From NCBI RefSeq assembly GCF_000715495.1, contig NZ_JNLX01000131.1:62001-126000 (forward strand): a stretch of DNA of 64,000 bases, given 5' to 3'. Shown piece by piece: positions 25,047-33,716 of this stretch. The notes under the pieces were generated by a model. It made no database searches. It saw only the letters and a list, made by a program, of their open reading frames with translations, and was not told the DNA's origin. A program made the translations under genes and the position numbers. The stretch is from Hymenobacter sp. IS2118. GTDB lineage: Bacteria > Bacteroidota > Bacteroidia > Cytophagales > Hymenobacteraceae. Each line of letters opens with the position of its first letter. Positions within the stretch are counted from its first letter, which is position 1.

Positions 25047-26287
25047 CGGAAAATTACTGAGGTGTTGTGGCCGCCAAAACCGAAGGTGTTGCTCATGGCA
25101 ATGCGCACGTCGCGCTCCTGGGCCACATTCGGCGTGAAGTTCAGGGCCTGGTTGATTTCCGGGTCGGGCGTGTGCAGGTTGATGGTGGGCGGCACCAGAC
25201 TATGGTGCATGGCCAGCAAGCAGGCCACGGCTTCTACGCCGCCGGCTCCGCCCAGCAGGTGGCCGGTCATGCTTTTGGTCGAGGAAATGTTGAGCGTTTC
25301 GGCAAACTCGCCGAACACCTTCTCAATGGCTTTGATTTCGGCCCCGTCGCCCAGCGGCGTGCTGGTGCCGTGGGTGTTGATGTAGTCCACCTCACCGGCC
25401 GTAATCTGGGCGTCGCGCAAGGCGTTCTGCATCACCAGCACCACGCCGCTGCCGCTGGGGTCGGGCGCGGTGATGTGGTAGGCGTCCGACGACATGCCGC
25501 CACCAATCAGCTCAGCATACATTTTGGCGCCGCGAGCCTTGGCGTGCTCGTACTCCTCAAGCACCAGCGCACCCGCACCTTCGCCCAGCACAAAACCGTC
25601 GCGGTCCTTGTCGTAAGGGCGCGAGGCCGAGGTGGGGTCATCGTTGCGCTCGCTCATGGCCTTGAGGGCGTTGAAGCCGCCCACGCCCGATTCGGTGATG
25701 GCTGCTTCGGAGCCGCCGGTCACCATCACATCGGCCAGGCCGAGACGAATGTTGTTGAAGGCCGCAATAATGGCATCGTTCGACGAGGCGCAGGCGGAGG
25801 TGGTGACGTAGTTGGGACCGCGAAAGCCGTTTTTGATGGAAATGTTGCCCGACGAGGAGTCGGCAATCATGCGCGGAATGAAGAAGGGCGAGTAGCGCGG
25901 TGTACCGTCGCCACGGCCAAAGGAAATGCACTCCTCCTGCAACGATTTCAGGCCACCGATGCCGGAACCCCAAATCACGCCCACCCGGTCCTTGTCTACG
26001 CCGCTTTCCAGAATGCCGGAATCGGCAATAGCTTCGTCGGCGGCCACCACCCCAAACTGGGTGAAAAGGTCCATTTTACGGTGCTCCTTGCGGTCGAAGA
26101 AATTATCGGCCTCGTAGCCTTTCACTTCGCAGGCGAAGCGGGTTTTGAACTTGGCCGGGTCGAAGCGGGTGATGGTGGCGGCGCCACTTGTGCCCGAGCG
26201 CAGGCCCTCCCAGTAAGCTACGGCAGTATTGCCCAGCGGTGTAATGGCCCCAAGGCCGGTAACGACAACCCGTCGGATGGACGACAT
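25031..26287 (-). CDS. fabF: Beta-ketoacyl-ACP synthase II
   Basis: 418 residues from ATG 26287 (two upstream in-frame codons start with TTG). The thiolase-fold catalytic triad is visible: Cys in NYVTTSACASSNDAI, His in INTHGTSTPLGD and His in MTGHLLGGAGG. The enzyme condenses acyl-ACP with malonyl-ACP in fatty acid elongation, cytoplasmic type II system. acpP lies 164 bases upstream in the same direction with a large inverted repeat in between, and rnc follows. The C-terminal KLNH codons and stop are part of the intergenic repeat copy at 24967-25046. Confidence 0.97.
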   Translation of the reverse strand: MSSIRRVVVTGLGAITPLGNTAVAYWEGLRSGTSGAATITRFDPAKFKTRFACEVKGYEADNFFDRKEHRKMDLFTQFGVVAADEAIADSGILESGVDKDRVGVIWGSGIGGLKSLQEECISFGRGDGTPRYSPFFIPRMIADSSSGNISIKNGFRGPNYVTTSACASSNDAIIAAFNNIRLGLADVMVTGGSEAAITESGVGGFNALKAMSERNDDPTSASRPYDKDRDGFVLGEGAGALVLEEYEHAKARGAKMYAELIGGGMSSDAYHITAPDPSGSGVVLVMQNALRDAQITAGEVDYINTHGTSTPLGDGAEIKAIEKVFGEFAETLNISSTKSMTGHLLGGAGGVEAVACLLAMHHSLVPPTINLHTPDPEINQALNFTPNVAQERDVRIAMSNTFGFGGHNTSVIFRKLNH

Positions 26288-26381
26288 AAGCAAACGCCAA
26301 TGGCGCGAAAGATGAAGCAGGATAAAACAGCAAAACCGGCCGGCGGCGGGCCGGCCGGTATGCGCAGAACTACTTGTTCGT

Positions 26382-26441
26382 GCCCACCGAAACGCAAAAT
26401 CTGGTCAACGTAATTCGTTCAAATTCTGCGTTTCGGTGGGC
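26382..26441. other. Inverted repeat between acpP and fabF
   Basis: A 19-base stem (GCCCACCGAAACGCAAAAT at 26382-26400 paired with 26423-26441, one mismatch) encloses 22 bases. There is no T-run, so it is more likely a processing or stabilising hairpin than a terminator. Confidence 0.65.
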
Positions 26442-26451
26442 GATGACAAAA

Positions 26452-26688
26452 CTATTTAGCGTGCTCCTCGAGGTAGCTGATGGCTTGGCCCACGGTACCG
26501 ATGTTTTCGGCCTGGTCGTCGGGAATGCTCACGTTGAACTCTTTTTCGAACTCCATAATCAGCTCGACGGTGTCCAGCGAGTCAGCACCCAGGTCGTTGG
26601 TGAAGCTGGCTTCGGTGGTTACCTCCGAGGCTTCAACGCCCAGTTTATCAATAATAATGGCCTTTACTTTTTCTGCGATTTCAGACAT
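26452..26688 (-). CDS. acpP: Acyl carrier protein
   Basis: 78 residues. The phosphopantetheine attachment motif is present as [14 protein letters not shown] with the modified Ser at about residue 37, and the flanking helices are acidic as in all ACPs. The protein carries growing acyl chains through the type II fatty acid pathway. It heads the acpP-fabF-rnc group. A TTACTTTG sequence at 26718-26725 on the reverse strand is a near match to the -7 consensus. Confidence 0.98.
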   Translation of the reverse strand: MSEIAEKVKAIIIDKLGVEASEVTTEASFTNDLGADSLDTVELIMEFEKEFNVSIPDDQAENIGTVGQAISYLEEHAK

Positions 26689-26816
26689 CTCCGTGGGGTT
26701 TAGGGAAAACTACGGCGCAAAGTAACGAGAGATTTCCCAACTAACCCATGCCCGCGCTTCCCAATTGCGGGTATAAGATTATGGCGGCGGGTCTGGCAGC
26801 GGCCCCCGGCAAGCCG

Positions 26817-26824
26817 TAGCTTTG
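26817..26824 (+). promoter_or_regulatory. Bacteroidota -7 element before the IPExxxVDY gene
   Basis: TAGCTTTG is an exact TAnnTTTG match, 38 bases before ATG 26862. Confidence 0.45.
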
Positions 26825-26861
26825 CCCCTGTCCGCCCGGCGGGCGCCCCATCCGTGGCCTT

Positions 26862-27290
26862 ATGAAGACCTTCATTCTTGACGTTGACTACGAGTGCGAC
26901 TTTGCCCTGTTTGGGCTCGTGAGCAGCTCCCGCGACTACACTCTGGCCTGGACCCTGAACCGGGCCCTGCGCCTGCGCCTCATCAAGCAGCCCGAGCTGC
27001 TGCTCAACCTGCTCAGCCGGGGCCGGCTGGTGTTTACGCACTACCTGCACGCCACCGAAACGCTTACTTTTCGACTGCTGCGCAACCGCTCCATTGCGCC
27101 CTCTAACTTAAAAAAGCCTTTCTTAGCGCCTGATATTAAGGAGTACGACTATTTGCTGGCCGTGAGCAACGGCTGCGGCGCCTTCGCCGACGAGGAATTG
27201 CTGCAACAGCTCGCGGCGCTGGACGCCGTGCAGTACGTGTGTCAGTTCGACCCCAACACATTGAAATACAAGGAAAACCTGCTGCTCTAA
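26862..27290 (+). CDS. IPExxxVDY family protein
   Basis: 142 residues without signal or membrane segment. The variant family motif is seen at about residues 90-97 (APDIKEYDYLL, where the usual form is IPExxxVDY), and the N-terminal DVDYECDFALFGLVS block is also typical. The family is confined to Bacteroidota and has no known function. It ends 65 bases before pyk with a hairpin terminator in the gap; the pairing of this family with pyk is common in the phylum as far as I recall. Confidence 0.8.
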   Translation: MKTFILDVDYECDFALFGLVSSSRDYTLAWTLNRALRLRLIKQPELLLNLLSRGRLVFTHYLHATETLTFRLLRNRSIAPSNLKKPFLAPDIKEYDYLLAVSNGCGAFADEELLQQLAALDAVQYVCQFDPNTLKYKENLLL

Positions 27291-27304
27291 CTTAAATTCG
27301 TAAC

Positions 27305-27335
27305 TCCCCTGCTTTTCAAGAAGGGGAATTTTTTT
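27305..27335 (+). terminator. Intrinsic terminator
   Basis: TCCCCTGCTT pairs with AAGAAGGGGA (one mismatch, 3-base loop) followed by seven T's, directly after the IPExxxVDY gene and just before pyk. Confidence 0.8.
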
Positions 27336-27354
27336 GTCATTAAATCGCCAATTC

Positions 27355-28794
27355 ATGGAAAATCGTTCTGCATTCAACAAAACTAAAATCGTGGCCACGG
27401 TTGGCCCGGCATCTAATACCTACGAACGGCTCGGCATGCTTATTCGCGAGGGTGTGGACGTGTTTCGGCTCAACTTCTCGCACGGCTCGCACGAAGACCA
27501 TTTGTCGGTCATCAACACGGTGCGGCGGCTGAACAAGGACCTGCGCACCTCGGTGGGCCTGCTTCAGGATTTGCAGGGGCCCAAAATTCGCCTTGGCGAG
27601 GTGGAAGGCGGCGGCGTGGAAATCAAGGCCGGCGATAAAATCAAGCTCGTGTGCGGCGAAAAGGAAATCAGCACGGCCACGCGCCTGAGCACGATTTATA
27701 TGGGGCTGGCCCGCGACGTGAAAGCCGGCGACATGATTTTGATTGACGACGGCAAAATTGAGCTTAAGGTGCTGGCCACCGACCGCGAACAGGAAGTGGA
27801 CGTGGAAGTAATTTACGGCGGCCTCGTGAAGCCTCGCAAAGGCATCAACCTGCCCGACTCCGAAGTGTCGGCCCCGAGCATGACGGAGAAGGATATCGAG
27901 GACCTGGCGTTTGGCCTGGCCAACGACGTGGACTGGGTGGCCCTGAGCTTTGCCCGCAAAGCCGATGACATCCTGTTCATCAAAAAGCTGATTGCCGAAG
28001 CCGGCAAGAAAACCCGCGTCATCGCCAAGATTGAAACGCCTGACGGCCTGCGCAACATCGACGAAATCATCGCCATCACCGATGCTGTGATGGTGGCCCG
28101 CGGCGACCTTGGCGTGGAAGTGAAGATGGAAGAGGTGCCAATGGCCCAGAAAATGATTATTGCCAAGTGCAACGCCGCCGGCAAGCCCGTGATTGTGGCC
28201 ACCCAGATGATGGAGAGCATGATTACGGCCCCGCGCCCCACCCGAGCCGAAACCAGCGACGTGGCCAACGCCGTGCTCGACGGTGCCGACGCCGTGATGC
28301 TCTCGGCCGAAACCGCCGTGGGCGCCTACCCTGCCGAAGTTATCCGCTCCATGGTGGGCACGATTCTGAGCGTGGAAAACAACAGCCCGCAGCTCTTCCA
28401 CAAGTGGTGGCCCATCGACTCTGACACCACCCATTTCATGGCCGACAGCGTAATTTCGGCCGCCTGCCACTTGGCCAAAAACACGGGTTCCAAGGCCATC
28501 ACCGGCATGACGCACCATGGCTACACCGCCTTTCAGCTGGCCAAATACCGCCCCAAAGCCAATATCTTCGTCTTCACCGACAACCGGCCCTTGCTCACGG
28601 TCCTGAGCCTGGTCTGGGGCGTGCGCAGCTTCTATTACGACCGCCTCATCAGCACCGACAGCACGATTACCGACATCCGCTACGTCCTCACCACCACCGG
28701 CCACCTCGTGGCGGGCGATGTTTTCATCAACACCGGTTCCATGCCCATTCAGGAAAAGGGCAAAGCCAATATGGTGAAGGTGAGCGTGGCGTAG
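27355..28794 (+). CDS. pyk: Pyruvate kinase
   Basis: 479 residues from ATG 27355 (the in-frame TTG at 27334 sits in the terminator). Substrate and metal motifs are visible: KTKIVATVGPAS at the start, RLNFSHG, the catalytic-lysine region IAKIETPDGL and the signature VMVARGDLGVEV. It catalyses the last step of glycolysis, phosphoenolpyruvate to pyruvate with ATP formation. A strong bidirectional terminator follows. The large open frame on the opposite strand is a codon-bias shadow. Confidence 0.98.
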   Translation: MENRSAFNKTKIVATVGPASNTYERLGMLIREGVDVFRLNFSHGSHEDHLSVINTVRRLNKDLRTSVGLLQDLQGPKIRLGEVEGGGVEIKAGDKIKLVCGEKEISTATRLSTIYMGLARDVKAGDMILIDDGKIELKVLATDREQEVDVEVIYGGLVKPRKGINLPDSEVSAPSMTEKDIEDLAFGLANDVDWVALSFARKADDILFIKKLIAEAGKKTRVIAKIETPDGLRNIDEIIAITDAVMVARGDLGVEVKMEEVPMAQKMIIAKCNAAGKPVIVATQMMESMITAPRPTRAETSDVANAVLDGADAVMLSAETAVGAYPAEVIRSMVGTILSVENNSPQLFHKWWPIDSDTTHFMADSVISAACHLAKNTGSKAITGMTHHGYTAFQLAKYRPKANIFVFTDNRPLLTVLSLVWGVRSFYYDRLISTDSTITDIRYVLTTTGHLVAGDVFINTGSMPIQEKGKANMVKVSVA

Positions 28795-28816
28795 GCTTCC
28801 AGCTTTTTGTATAAAA

Positions 28817-28850
28817 AAAACGCCTGTTTCCGGCTGGAAACAGGCGTTTT
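28817..28850. terminator. Bidirectional intrinsic terminator
   Basis: Perfect 15-base stem AAAACGCCTGTTTCC with a 4-base loop and T-runs on both strands, between convergent pyk and the T9SS protein gene. Confidence 0.95.
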
Positions 28851-28861
28851 GCATAAATCAC

Positions 28862-30418
28862 CTACTGCTTATTCAGGCGGAAAGTGGCAGTAGCTCCGGC
28901 CGCGTCTTGCAGGCGGACTACGTACACGCCCACCGGCTGGCCCGCCAGGGGTACCAGCACCGCCTGCTGGCCGGGGCGCAGCGCAGTGGCCCACAGGCGG
29001 CGGCCCAGCGCGTCCAGCAGCTCGACGCGGGCGCCGGAGCGGGCAGAAGGGGCGTTCAGTTTCAGGGTGACCGTTTCCGCCGCCGGGTTGGGGAAGAGGC
29101 TGGCAACGGCAATGGCCGGCGCCACCCGAACGGGCAGCAGCGTGGCGAAGCCGACCGGCGAGCCGCACACCAACGGAGTGCCCGCGCCGCGCCGGTAATA
29201 CACCAGCTCCGTTTGCCTGGTTCGCACATCGCCCATGCCCGCCGCTGGCCCGAGATACTGGTTCCAGGCCAGGGCATCCAGGCCGGGCGCGTAAGTAACG
29301 TCCGGGCCGCTGTCGGGGCGCTGGTATACCCGCTGATAGGGCAGCCACGTACCGCTGCTGAAGCAGTTTCCAAGGGAGTTATCGCGCAATCCCCCACCAA
29401 CAAGGTAGGCTTGCGGAGCGGTGAAAAGCGGGTCGGGCCGGTACTCGCCGCTGAGCAGGCCCAGCGCCGGAAACTGGGGCGAGCGGCCGGTTAGCGTGGA
29501 GAAAGCCATACGTCCCGTTTGCACGGGCTCGGTGCTGATACCAGCAGCAGTGCCGCAGCCGGTGCCACCTAAATTCTGCTGCTGTATTTGCTGTTGGTAG
29601 CTGATAATGAGGCTATCGGCCCGCTCCTGCCGGGTCAGAATGCGGCGCAACGTGTAGCGCCGCAAGCAAACAGGCGGGTTGAAGTAATTGAACGGCTCGA
29701 ACACATACCCCAATTCATCGCCGGCCCGCATCGCAAACAAGGCCAACGGATTGTAGGGCGACTGCGCCACCGCCACCGGCAAGGCCGCCAGCAGCGGCGC
29801 ACTCGCCGTAGTACCGGCATGCGCACCGCCCAGCCAGGGCGTAGCCGCCACCAGCCCATAACTGCGGCTCAGGGTGAAGGCCACCAGGGAAGCGCCCGTG
29901 GTAGCCGTGCCAGCGCGCAGCTCAATCGTAACCACCGAGTCTGGCACGCCCGGCAGCACCGCCAGAAAGCTCCGCGCCTGCACAGTAGCCGTGAGCAGGG
30001 GCACGGTGCTGGCTACCCAGCTTTGCCCCACGGCCACCCGCGGATAGATGCGGAGACTGCTGGCCGCTTGCACGTTGGGCTGCGCGTCAGCCTCAAACAC
30101 GTAAAAGCCTTGGCCTGGCGTCCAGCGCAGGCGCGCACCAAAAAGGTTGTTGCGGCTTTTGGCGTATCCGCCGGCGACGGGCGTGCCCACGGACTGGCGC
30201 ATCAACCGGTTGAAGGTGTATACGGAGTCTCCACCGGCCGTTTGGTAGGCCGAATCGACTCGCAGCGTGTGCGTGGCGTCGGTACCATTCTGCAGGGCGT
30301 AGCTGTAAATTAATCCCGGCCGGAAGGGGCCCCAAATCTGCTGGGCGCCCGCATTTAAACCATTGAACAGCAGAAATAGGACCAATAGGGGCCGTAACCG
30401 GCGGTAGGTGTGTTTCAT
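28862..30418 (-). CDS. Secreted protein with T9SS type A sorting domain
   Basis: 518 residues with a signal peptide ending near GLNAGAQ. The central 400 residues are beta-rich and without a family I recognise (starts QIWGPFRPGLIYSYALQNG). The last about 80 residues have the type A sorting layout: ASLFPNPAAETVTLKLNAPS, VELLDALGRRLW and GVYVVRLQDAAGATATFRLNKQ. This predicts export by the type IX system and surface anchoring or release. A reverse-strand TACCTTCC, a near match to the -7 element, lies upstream. Role unknown. Confidence 0.85.
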   Translation of the reverse strand: MKHTYRRLRPLLVLFLLFNGLNAGAQQIWGPFRPGLIYSYALQNGTDATHTLRVDSAYQTAGGDSVYTFNRLMRQSVGTPVAGGYAKSRNNLFGARLRWTPGQGFYVFEADAQPNVQAASSLRIYPRVAVGQSWVASTVPLLTATVQARSFLAVLPGVPDSVVTIELRAGTATTGASLVAFTLSRSYGLVAATPWLGGAHAGTTASAPLLAALPVAVAQSPYNPLALFAMRAGDELGYVFEPFNYFNPPVCLRRYTLRRILTRQERADSLIISYQQQIQQQNLGGTGCGTAAGISTEPVQTGRMAFSTLTGRSPQFPALGLLSGEYRPDPLFTAPQAYLVGGGLRDNSLGNCFSSGTWLPYQRVYQRPDSGPDVTYAPGLDALAWNQYLGPAAGMGDVRTRQTELVYYRRGAGTPLVCGSPVGFATLLPVRVAPAIAVASLFPNPAAETVTLKLNAPSARSGARVELLDALGRRLWATALRPGQQAVLVPLAGQPVGVYVVRLQDAAGATATFRLNKQ

Positions 30419-30498
30419 TGCCAGGGTAGGTTGGGTTGGAAAGTGACCCGGAAGGTACGCCCCGGCCCGCGGCCCGGCAACTTACCGGTTCCGAACGC

Positions 30499-30532
30499 AA
30501 AAAGCCTCACCCGTTGCGGAGTGAGGCTTTTT
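30499..30532. terminator. Intrinsic terminator downstream of rpsT
   Basis: AAAAAGCCTCAC pairs with GTGAGGCTTTTT around a 10-base loop; T-runs on both strands. It lies about 65 bases past rpsT. Confidence 0.9.
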
Positions 30533-30595
30533 GTTAAGAGCGTAGAACCAGACCTTGGGGCGGCGCAGTCTGGCCCTACTAAACTCGTCTCGCAC

Positions 30596-30847
30596 TTAGA
30601 GCGCGTTGACGAGCTTTGTCAGCTTGCTTTTGTTATTAGCAGCTTTGTTCTTGTGGATGATGTTCTTTTTGGCCAAACGGTCCAACATCGAGGTCACTTT
30701 TTTCAGCAGCTCCTGAGCGGCCGTTTTGTCGGTGGCAGCGCGCAGCTTCTTGATGGCCGTGCGGGTGGATTTGTGCTGGTAACGGTTCAACACGCGCTTA
30801 GCTTCGTTGCTGCGGATGCGTTTGAGGGCCGACTTATGGTTTGCCAT
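30596..30847 (-). CDS. rpsT: 30S ribosomal protein bS20
   Basis: 83 residues, highly basic and helical, beginning MANHKSALKRIRSNEAKR, the standard S20 start. It binds 16S rRNA early in 30S assembly. It is a single-gene unit with its own consensus promoter (30897-30927) and terminator (30499-30532), as is usual. Confidence 0.97.
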   Translation of the reverse strand: MANHKSALKRIRSNEAKRVLNRYQHKSTRTAIKKLRAATDKTAAQELLKKVTSMLDRLAKKNIIHKNKAANNKSKLTKLVNAL

Positions 30848-30896
30848 GAGTTGGAATATATGAGAGCGTTATGCTTGAGTTCTGTGTTTGGGAGGG

Positions 30897-30927
30897 CAAA
30901 GGTACGAAGCTGACCGGCAATATCAAA
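30897..30927 (-). promoter_or_regulatory. Promoter of rpsT with both Bacteroidota elements
   Basis: On the reverse strand TTTG (30924-30927) is followed after 19 bases by TACCTTTG (30897-30904), matching TTG-N19-TAnnTTTG. It lies 50 bases before rpsT. Confidence 0.75.
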
Positions 30928-31092
30928 CCATGAAATCAAAAATATTGAAAGCCCCCTGAAACAACTCGTCGGAACACTTTTATACGGTCGTCAAATCAAC
31001 CCAAAATTAGTATGCATGCCGATTATGTGCGAGCTTTACTCCGCTCCCCTTGCCACCCATCGCGCAGTTGCCCCACCTCTTCTATTTGCGCC

Positions 31093-32079
31093 ATGCCTCT
31101 TGTAGCCAACTCCCGGTACCAACCGCCATTTTACCTCTTTAATGGCCATTTGCAGACGATTGTGCCCAGCTTGTGGCGCACGGTGCCCGAGGTGAGCTAC
31201 CAGCGCGAACGGCTGGAGCTGCCCGACGGCGACTTCCTGGACCTGGACTGGAGCCGCCTGCCCGCCATGCGCCCCACCGATGGGGTTGTGGTTGTGTCGC
31301 ACGGCCTCGAAGGCGACGCTTCCCGGCCTTACGTGCGGGGCATGGTGCGCGCCCTCAACCGCGCCGGCCTCGACGCCCTGGCCTGGAACTACCGTAGCTG
31401 CGGTGGCGAGATGAACCGCCTGCTCCGCTCCTACCACCTCGGCGACACCGACGACCTGGACCTGGTAGTGCGGCATGCGTTGGCCACGGGCCGCTACCAG
31501 CGGGTGTACCTGGTGGGCTTCAGTGCCGGTGGCAACGTGACACTGAAGTATTTGGGCGAGGCGCCGACGCATGTGCCCACCGAAGTGAAGCGGGCGGCCG
31601 TGTTCTCGGTCCCGACCGATTTGCGGGCCAGCTCGGTCCACATCGGCCGGCTCCAGAACCAGGTATACATGCGCCGCTTTCTGAAATCTCTGCGCCTGAA
31701 AGTGCGCGCCAAGGCGGAATTACTGCCCGGTCAGGTAGACCTTTCGGGCATTGAAGAGCTGCGTAATTTCGAGGAGTTCGACAGCCGCTACACCGCGCCC
31801 ATGCACGGTTTCGACTCCGCCGAAGCCTACTACAAGCACGCCAGCTCCGGGCGCTACCTGAGCGGCATTCGGGTGCCGGCCCTGCTGGTGAATGCGCAAA
31901 ACGACCCGTTTCTGCCGGCCTCCTGCTTCCCGCGCGAGCTGGCTACCAATTCCCCGTTTGTGTTTCTGGAAACGCCCCCGGCCGGCGGCCACGTCGGCTT
32001 TCCCGAAGGCTCTCCCGATGGCGAATACTACTCGGAGCGCCGCGCGGTGGAATTCCTGACGGCGGAAGTGCCGGCGTAG
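31093..32079 (+). CDS. YheT family alpha/beta hydrolase
   Basis: 328 residues from ATG 31093; 27 further upstream codons are open but not conserved in kind. Family features are the opening YLFNGHLQTIVPSLWR, the nucleophile elbow VYLVGFSAGGNV (Ser), the acid region NAQNDPFLP and the His in PPAGGHVGFPEG. YheT proteins are cytosolic hydrolases related to ABHD1/3 phospholipases; the natural substrate is unknown. A short palindrome (32089-32130) follows directly. Confidence 0.9.
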   Translation: MPLVANSRYQPPFYLFNGHLQTIVPSLWRTVPEVSYQRERLELPDGDFLDLDWSRLPAMRPTDGVVVVSHGLEGDASRPYVRGMVRALNRAGLDALAWNYRSCGGEMNRLLRSYHLGDTDDLDLVVRHALATGRYQRVYLVGFSAGGNVTLKYLGEAPTHVPTEVKRAAVFSVPTDLRASSVHIGRLQNQVYMRRFLKSLRLKVRAKAELLPGQVDLSGIEELRNFEEFDSRYTAPMHGFDSAEAYYKHASSGRYLSGIRVPALLVNAQNDPFLPASCFPRELATNSPFVFLETPPAGGHVGFPEGSPDGEYYSERRAVEFLTAEVPA

Positions 32080-32088
32080 GCGCCCTAT

Positions 32089-32130
32089 ACAGAACGCTAT
32101 GCCGAGCGTAGCCGAGGCATGGCGTTCTGT
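32089..32130. repeat. Palindrome of the GTCATGCCGAG family used as gene end
   Basis: ACAGAACGC and GCGTTCTGT flank the core ATGCC-GAGCGTAGCCGA-GGCAT seen also at 428-455. It may act as a 3' stabiliser or weak terminator between the convergent YheT and rsmG genes. Confidence 0.6.
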
Positions 32131-32160
32131 TGGCAAAAGCTGCGGGCGGCTACCGGGCCC

Positions 32161-32778
32161 CTACTTCGCGGCTACGAAAACCACCTTTTTGGTTTCGTAA
32201 AATTCTTCGCTGAAAAAGTTGCTCAGGTCGGTTACGCGGGCTTTCAGGCCGGACTCGGCAATTTCCTCGGTCAGGTCGCCGCCTTTGAGGTAGTAGAGGC
32301 CGGTGCCGGGGGCGCCCTGGGGTTTGTAGCGGTTGGCTATCCAGGGGTGGAAGGTGGCCAGGCGCGCCACGGCCCGGCTCACCACGAAGTCGAACTTCTG
32401 GCGGACCTGCTCGGCGCGGGTTTGCTCGGCGGTCACGTTGTCGAGGCCCAGAGCGGCGGCCATGAACTGCACGGCCCGGATTTTTTTGCCGATGCTATCT
32501 ACGAGGTGGAACTGCACTTCCGGAAACATGATGGCCAACGGCAGGCCGGGCAAACCGCCGCCGGTGCCCACGTCGAGCACGGCGCTGCCCTTGGGAAACT
32601 GGACGACTTTGGCGATGGCCAGGGAGTGCAGCAGGTGGCGCTCCTCGAAGTTCTCCATGTCGGGACGCGACACGAGGTTGATGGTTTCGTTGGTGGCCCG
32701 AAACTCAGTTTCCAGCTGCTTAAACAGCTTCAGCTGCTGGGCGGTGAGGTCGGGGAAGTAGTGCTGCAGAAGGTTCAT
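32161..32778 (-). CDS. rsmG: 16S rRNA (guanine527-N7)-methyltransferase
   Basis: 205 residues from ATG 32778; the longer frame up to 32862 is discounted because a -7-like CAACTTTG (32784-32791) lies inside it. The SAM-binding glycine motif is seen in AVLDVGTGGGLPGLPLAIMF and the RsmG-specific HLVDSIGKKIRAVQFM follows. The enzyme methylates G527 of 16S rRNA in the decoding region; its loss gives low-level streptomycin resistance in other bacteria. Confidence 0.95.
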   Translation of the reverse strand: MNLLQHYFPDLTAQQLKLFKQLETEFRATNETINLVSRPDMENFEERHLLHSLAIAKVVQFPKGSAVLDVGTGGGLPGLPLAIMFPEVQFHLVDSIGKKIRAVQFMAAALGLDNVTAEQTRAEQVRQKFDFVVSRAVARLATFHPWIANRYKPQGAPGTGLYYLKGGDLTEEIAESGLKARVTDLSNFFSEEFYETKKVVFVAAK

Positions 32779-32902
32779 AGGTGCAAAGTTGCACGGTTCG
32801 GCGGTATTGGGCCACCGGCGGTGGGCTTGCGTGCGGTGCAACCGCTTCATGGGAATGGACACCTGAACTTGATTGCATCACAATATAAATTTACTTTTTA
32901 TC

Positions 32903-32937
32903 AACACATATTTATTGAATATCAATAAATATGTGTT
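32903..32937. promoter_or_regulatory. Perfect 16-3-16 palindrome, likely operator of the DUF2975/XRE pair
   Basis: AACACATATTTATTGA (32903-32918), centre ATA, then the exact complement (32922-32937). It covers the promoter elements at 32915-32943 and lies 33 bases before the DUF2975 gene. The stretch is strikingly AT-rich. It is the kind of site an XRE repressor encoded downstream would bind. Confidence 0.65.
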
Positions 32938-32943
32938 CCTTTG
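32915..32943 (+). promoter_or_regulatory. Probable promoter of the DUF2975/XRE operon
   Basis: TTG (32915-32917) and TTCCTTTG (32936-32943, one mismatch to TAnnTTTG) are 18 bases apart, and both overlap the palindrome. Confidence 0.5.
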
Positions 32944-32969
32944 CTGCCGGTAATTAATTCTTATTCGTC

Positions 32970-33716
32970 ATGCAAAAAGAAAAAATGAAGCATTGGTTTG
33001 GCCTGAAAAGCCTGTTGCTCCTAAGCCGGGTGGTAGTGGGCCTGCTGCTGTTTGGTACCTTCGTGTTTTCAATCCAAGCAATTGGAAGAACGTATGATAT
33101 TGCCACCGGAGGCTCCGAAGTGCGGCTGGCACTGAACACTTTTTCGCCCAATTTATTCCCGGCGATACACGACACCAAGGCGGGGCTCGACGACGGCTGG
33201 CACGGCCGCCCCCTGCGCGCAGACCGCGGCCCCCTGCCTGCTCTACAAGTTGCTGCTCCGGATTTTGAGCTGGCGGCCAACCCACGCGAACCACTCCTGC
33301 GCTACCGCGAGCCCACACCCTGGAAACGTGTGGCTTTGTTTCACCTGGGGGCTTCCGACAGCCTCTTTTCCCTACCCTGGCTGTTTTTCCTGAGCATCGG
33401 CAGCTGCTTGCTGTGGCGGCTGCTACGCGACGTAACGCCCGCCACGCCGTTCACTTTTGCCAACGCCCGGCGGCTTAGCAACCTGGCGCTGCTCGTGCTC
33501 GGCTCATACATCTGGGAGCAAGTGGCCTACGTGCTGGTGCGGGCGCTTGTGCCCGCTTTCAGGGCGCCGGGGCTGGCCGAAACCCTCAACCACCACGTAT
33601 CGCTAAACACCGAGCACACGTTGCCGAGTGTGTGGGTAGGCGTTGGGCTGACCGTCATCGCCTTGGTGTACCGGCGCGGCGTGGAACTGAGCCAGGAGGC
33701 CGAACTCGTTATCTGA
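32970..33716 (+). CDS. DUF2975 membrane protein
   Basis: 248 residues with four hydrophobic segments (about 12-35, 131-150, 170-190 and 215-232) and a hydrophilic loop of about 90 residues after the first. The layout matches DUF2975, a family of four-helix inner-membrane proteins nearly always encoded next to a small XRE-type regulator. Function unknown. The stop overlaps the regulator start (TGATG at 33714-33718), so the two are translationally coupled. ATG 32985 is an alternative start. Confidence 0.8.
   Translation: MQKEKMKHWFGLKSLLLLSRVVVGLLLFGTFVFSIQAIGRTYDIATGGSEVRLALNTFSPNLFPAIHDTKAGLDDGWHGRPLRADRGPLPALQVAAPDFELAANPREPLLRYREPTPWKRVALFHLGASDSLFSLPWLFFLSIGSCLLWRLLRDVTPATPFTFANARRLSNLALLVLGSYIWEQVAYVLVRALVPAFRAPGLAETLNHHVSLNTEHTLPSVWVGVGLTVIALVYRRGVELSQEAELVI

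Noticed and set aside
25067..26413. 448-codon frame opposite fabF
   Set aside because: fabF with its catalytic triad explains the region; the reverse frame has no domain.
27340..28854. 504-codon open frame on the strand opposite pyruvate kinase
   Set aside because: It mirrors pyk codons, is His/Val/Ala-rich without motifs and pyk is certain. High GC at third positions keeps reverse frames open.
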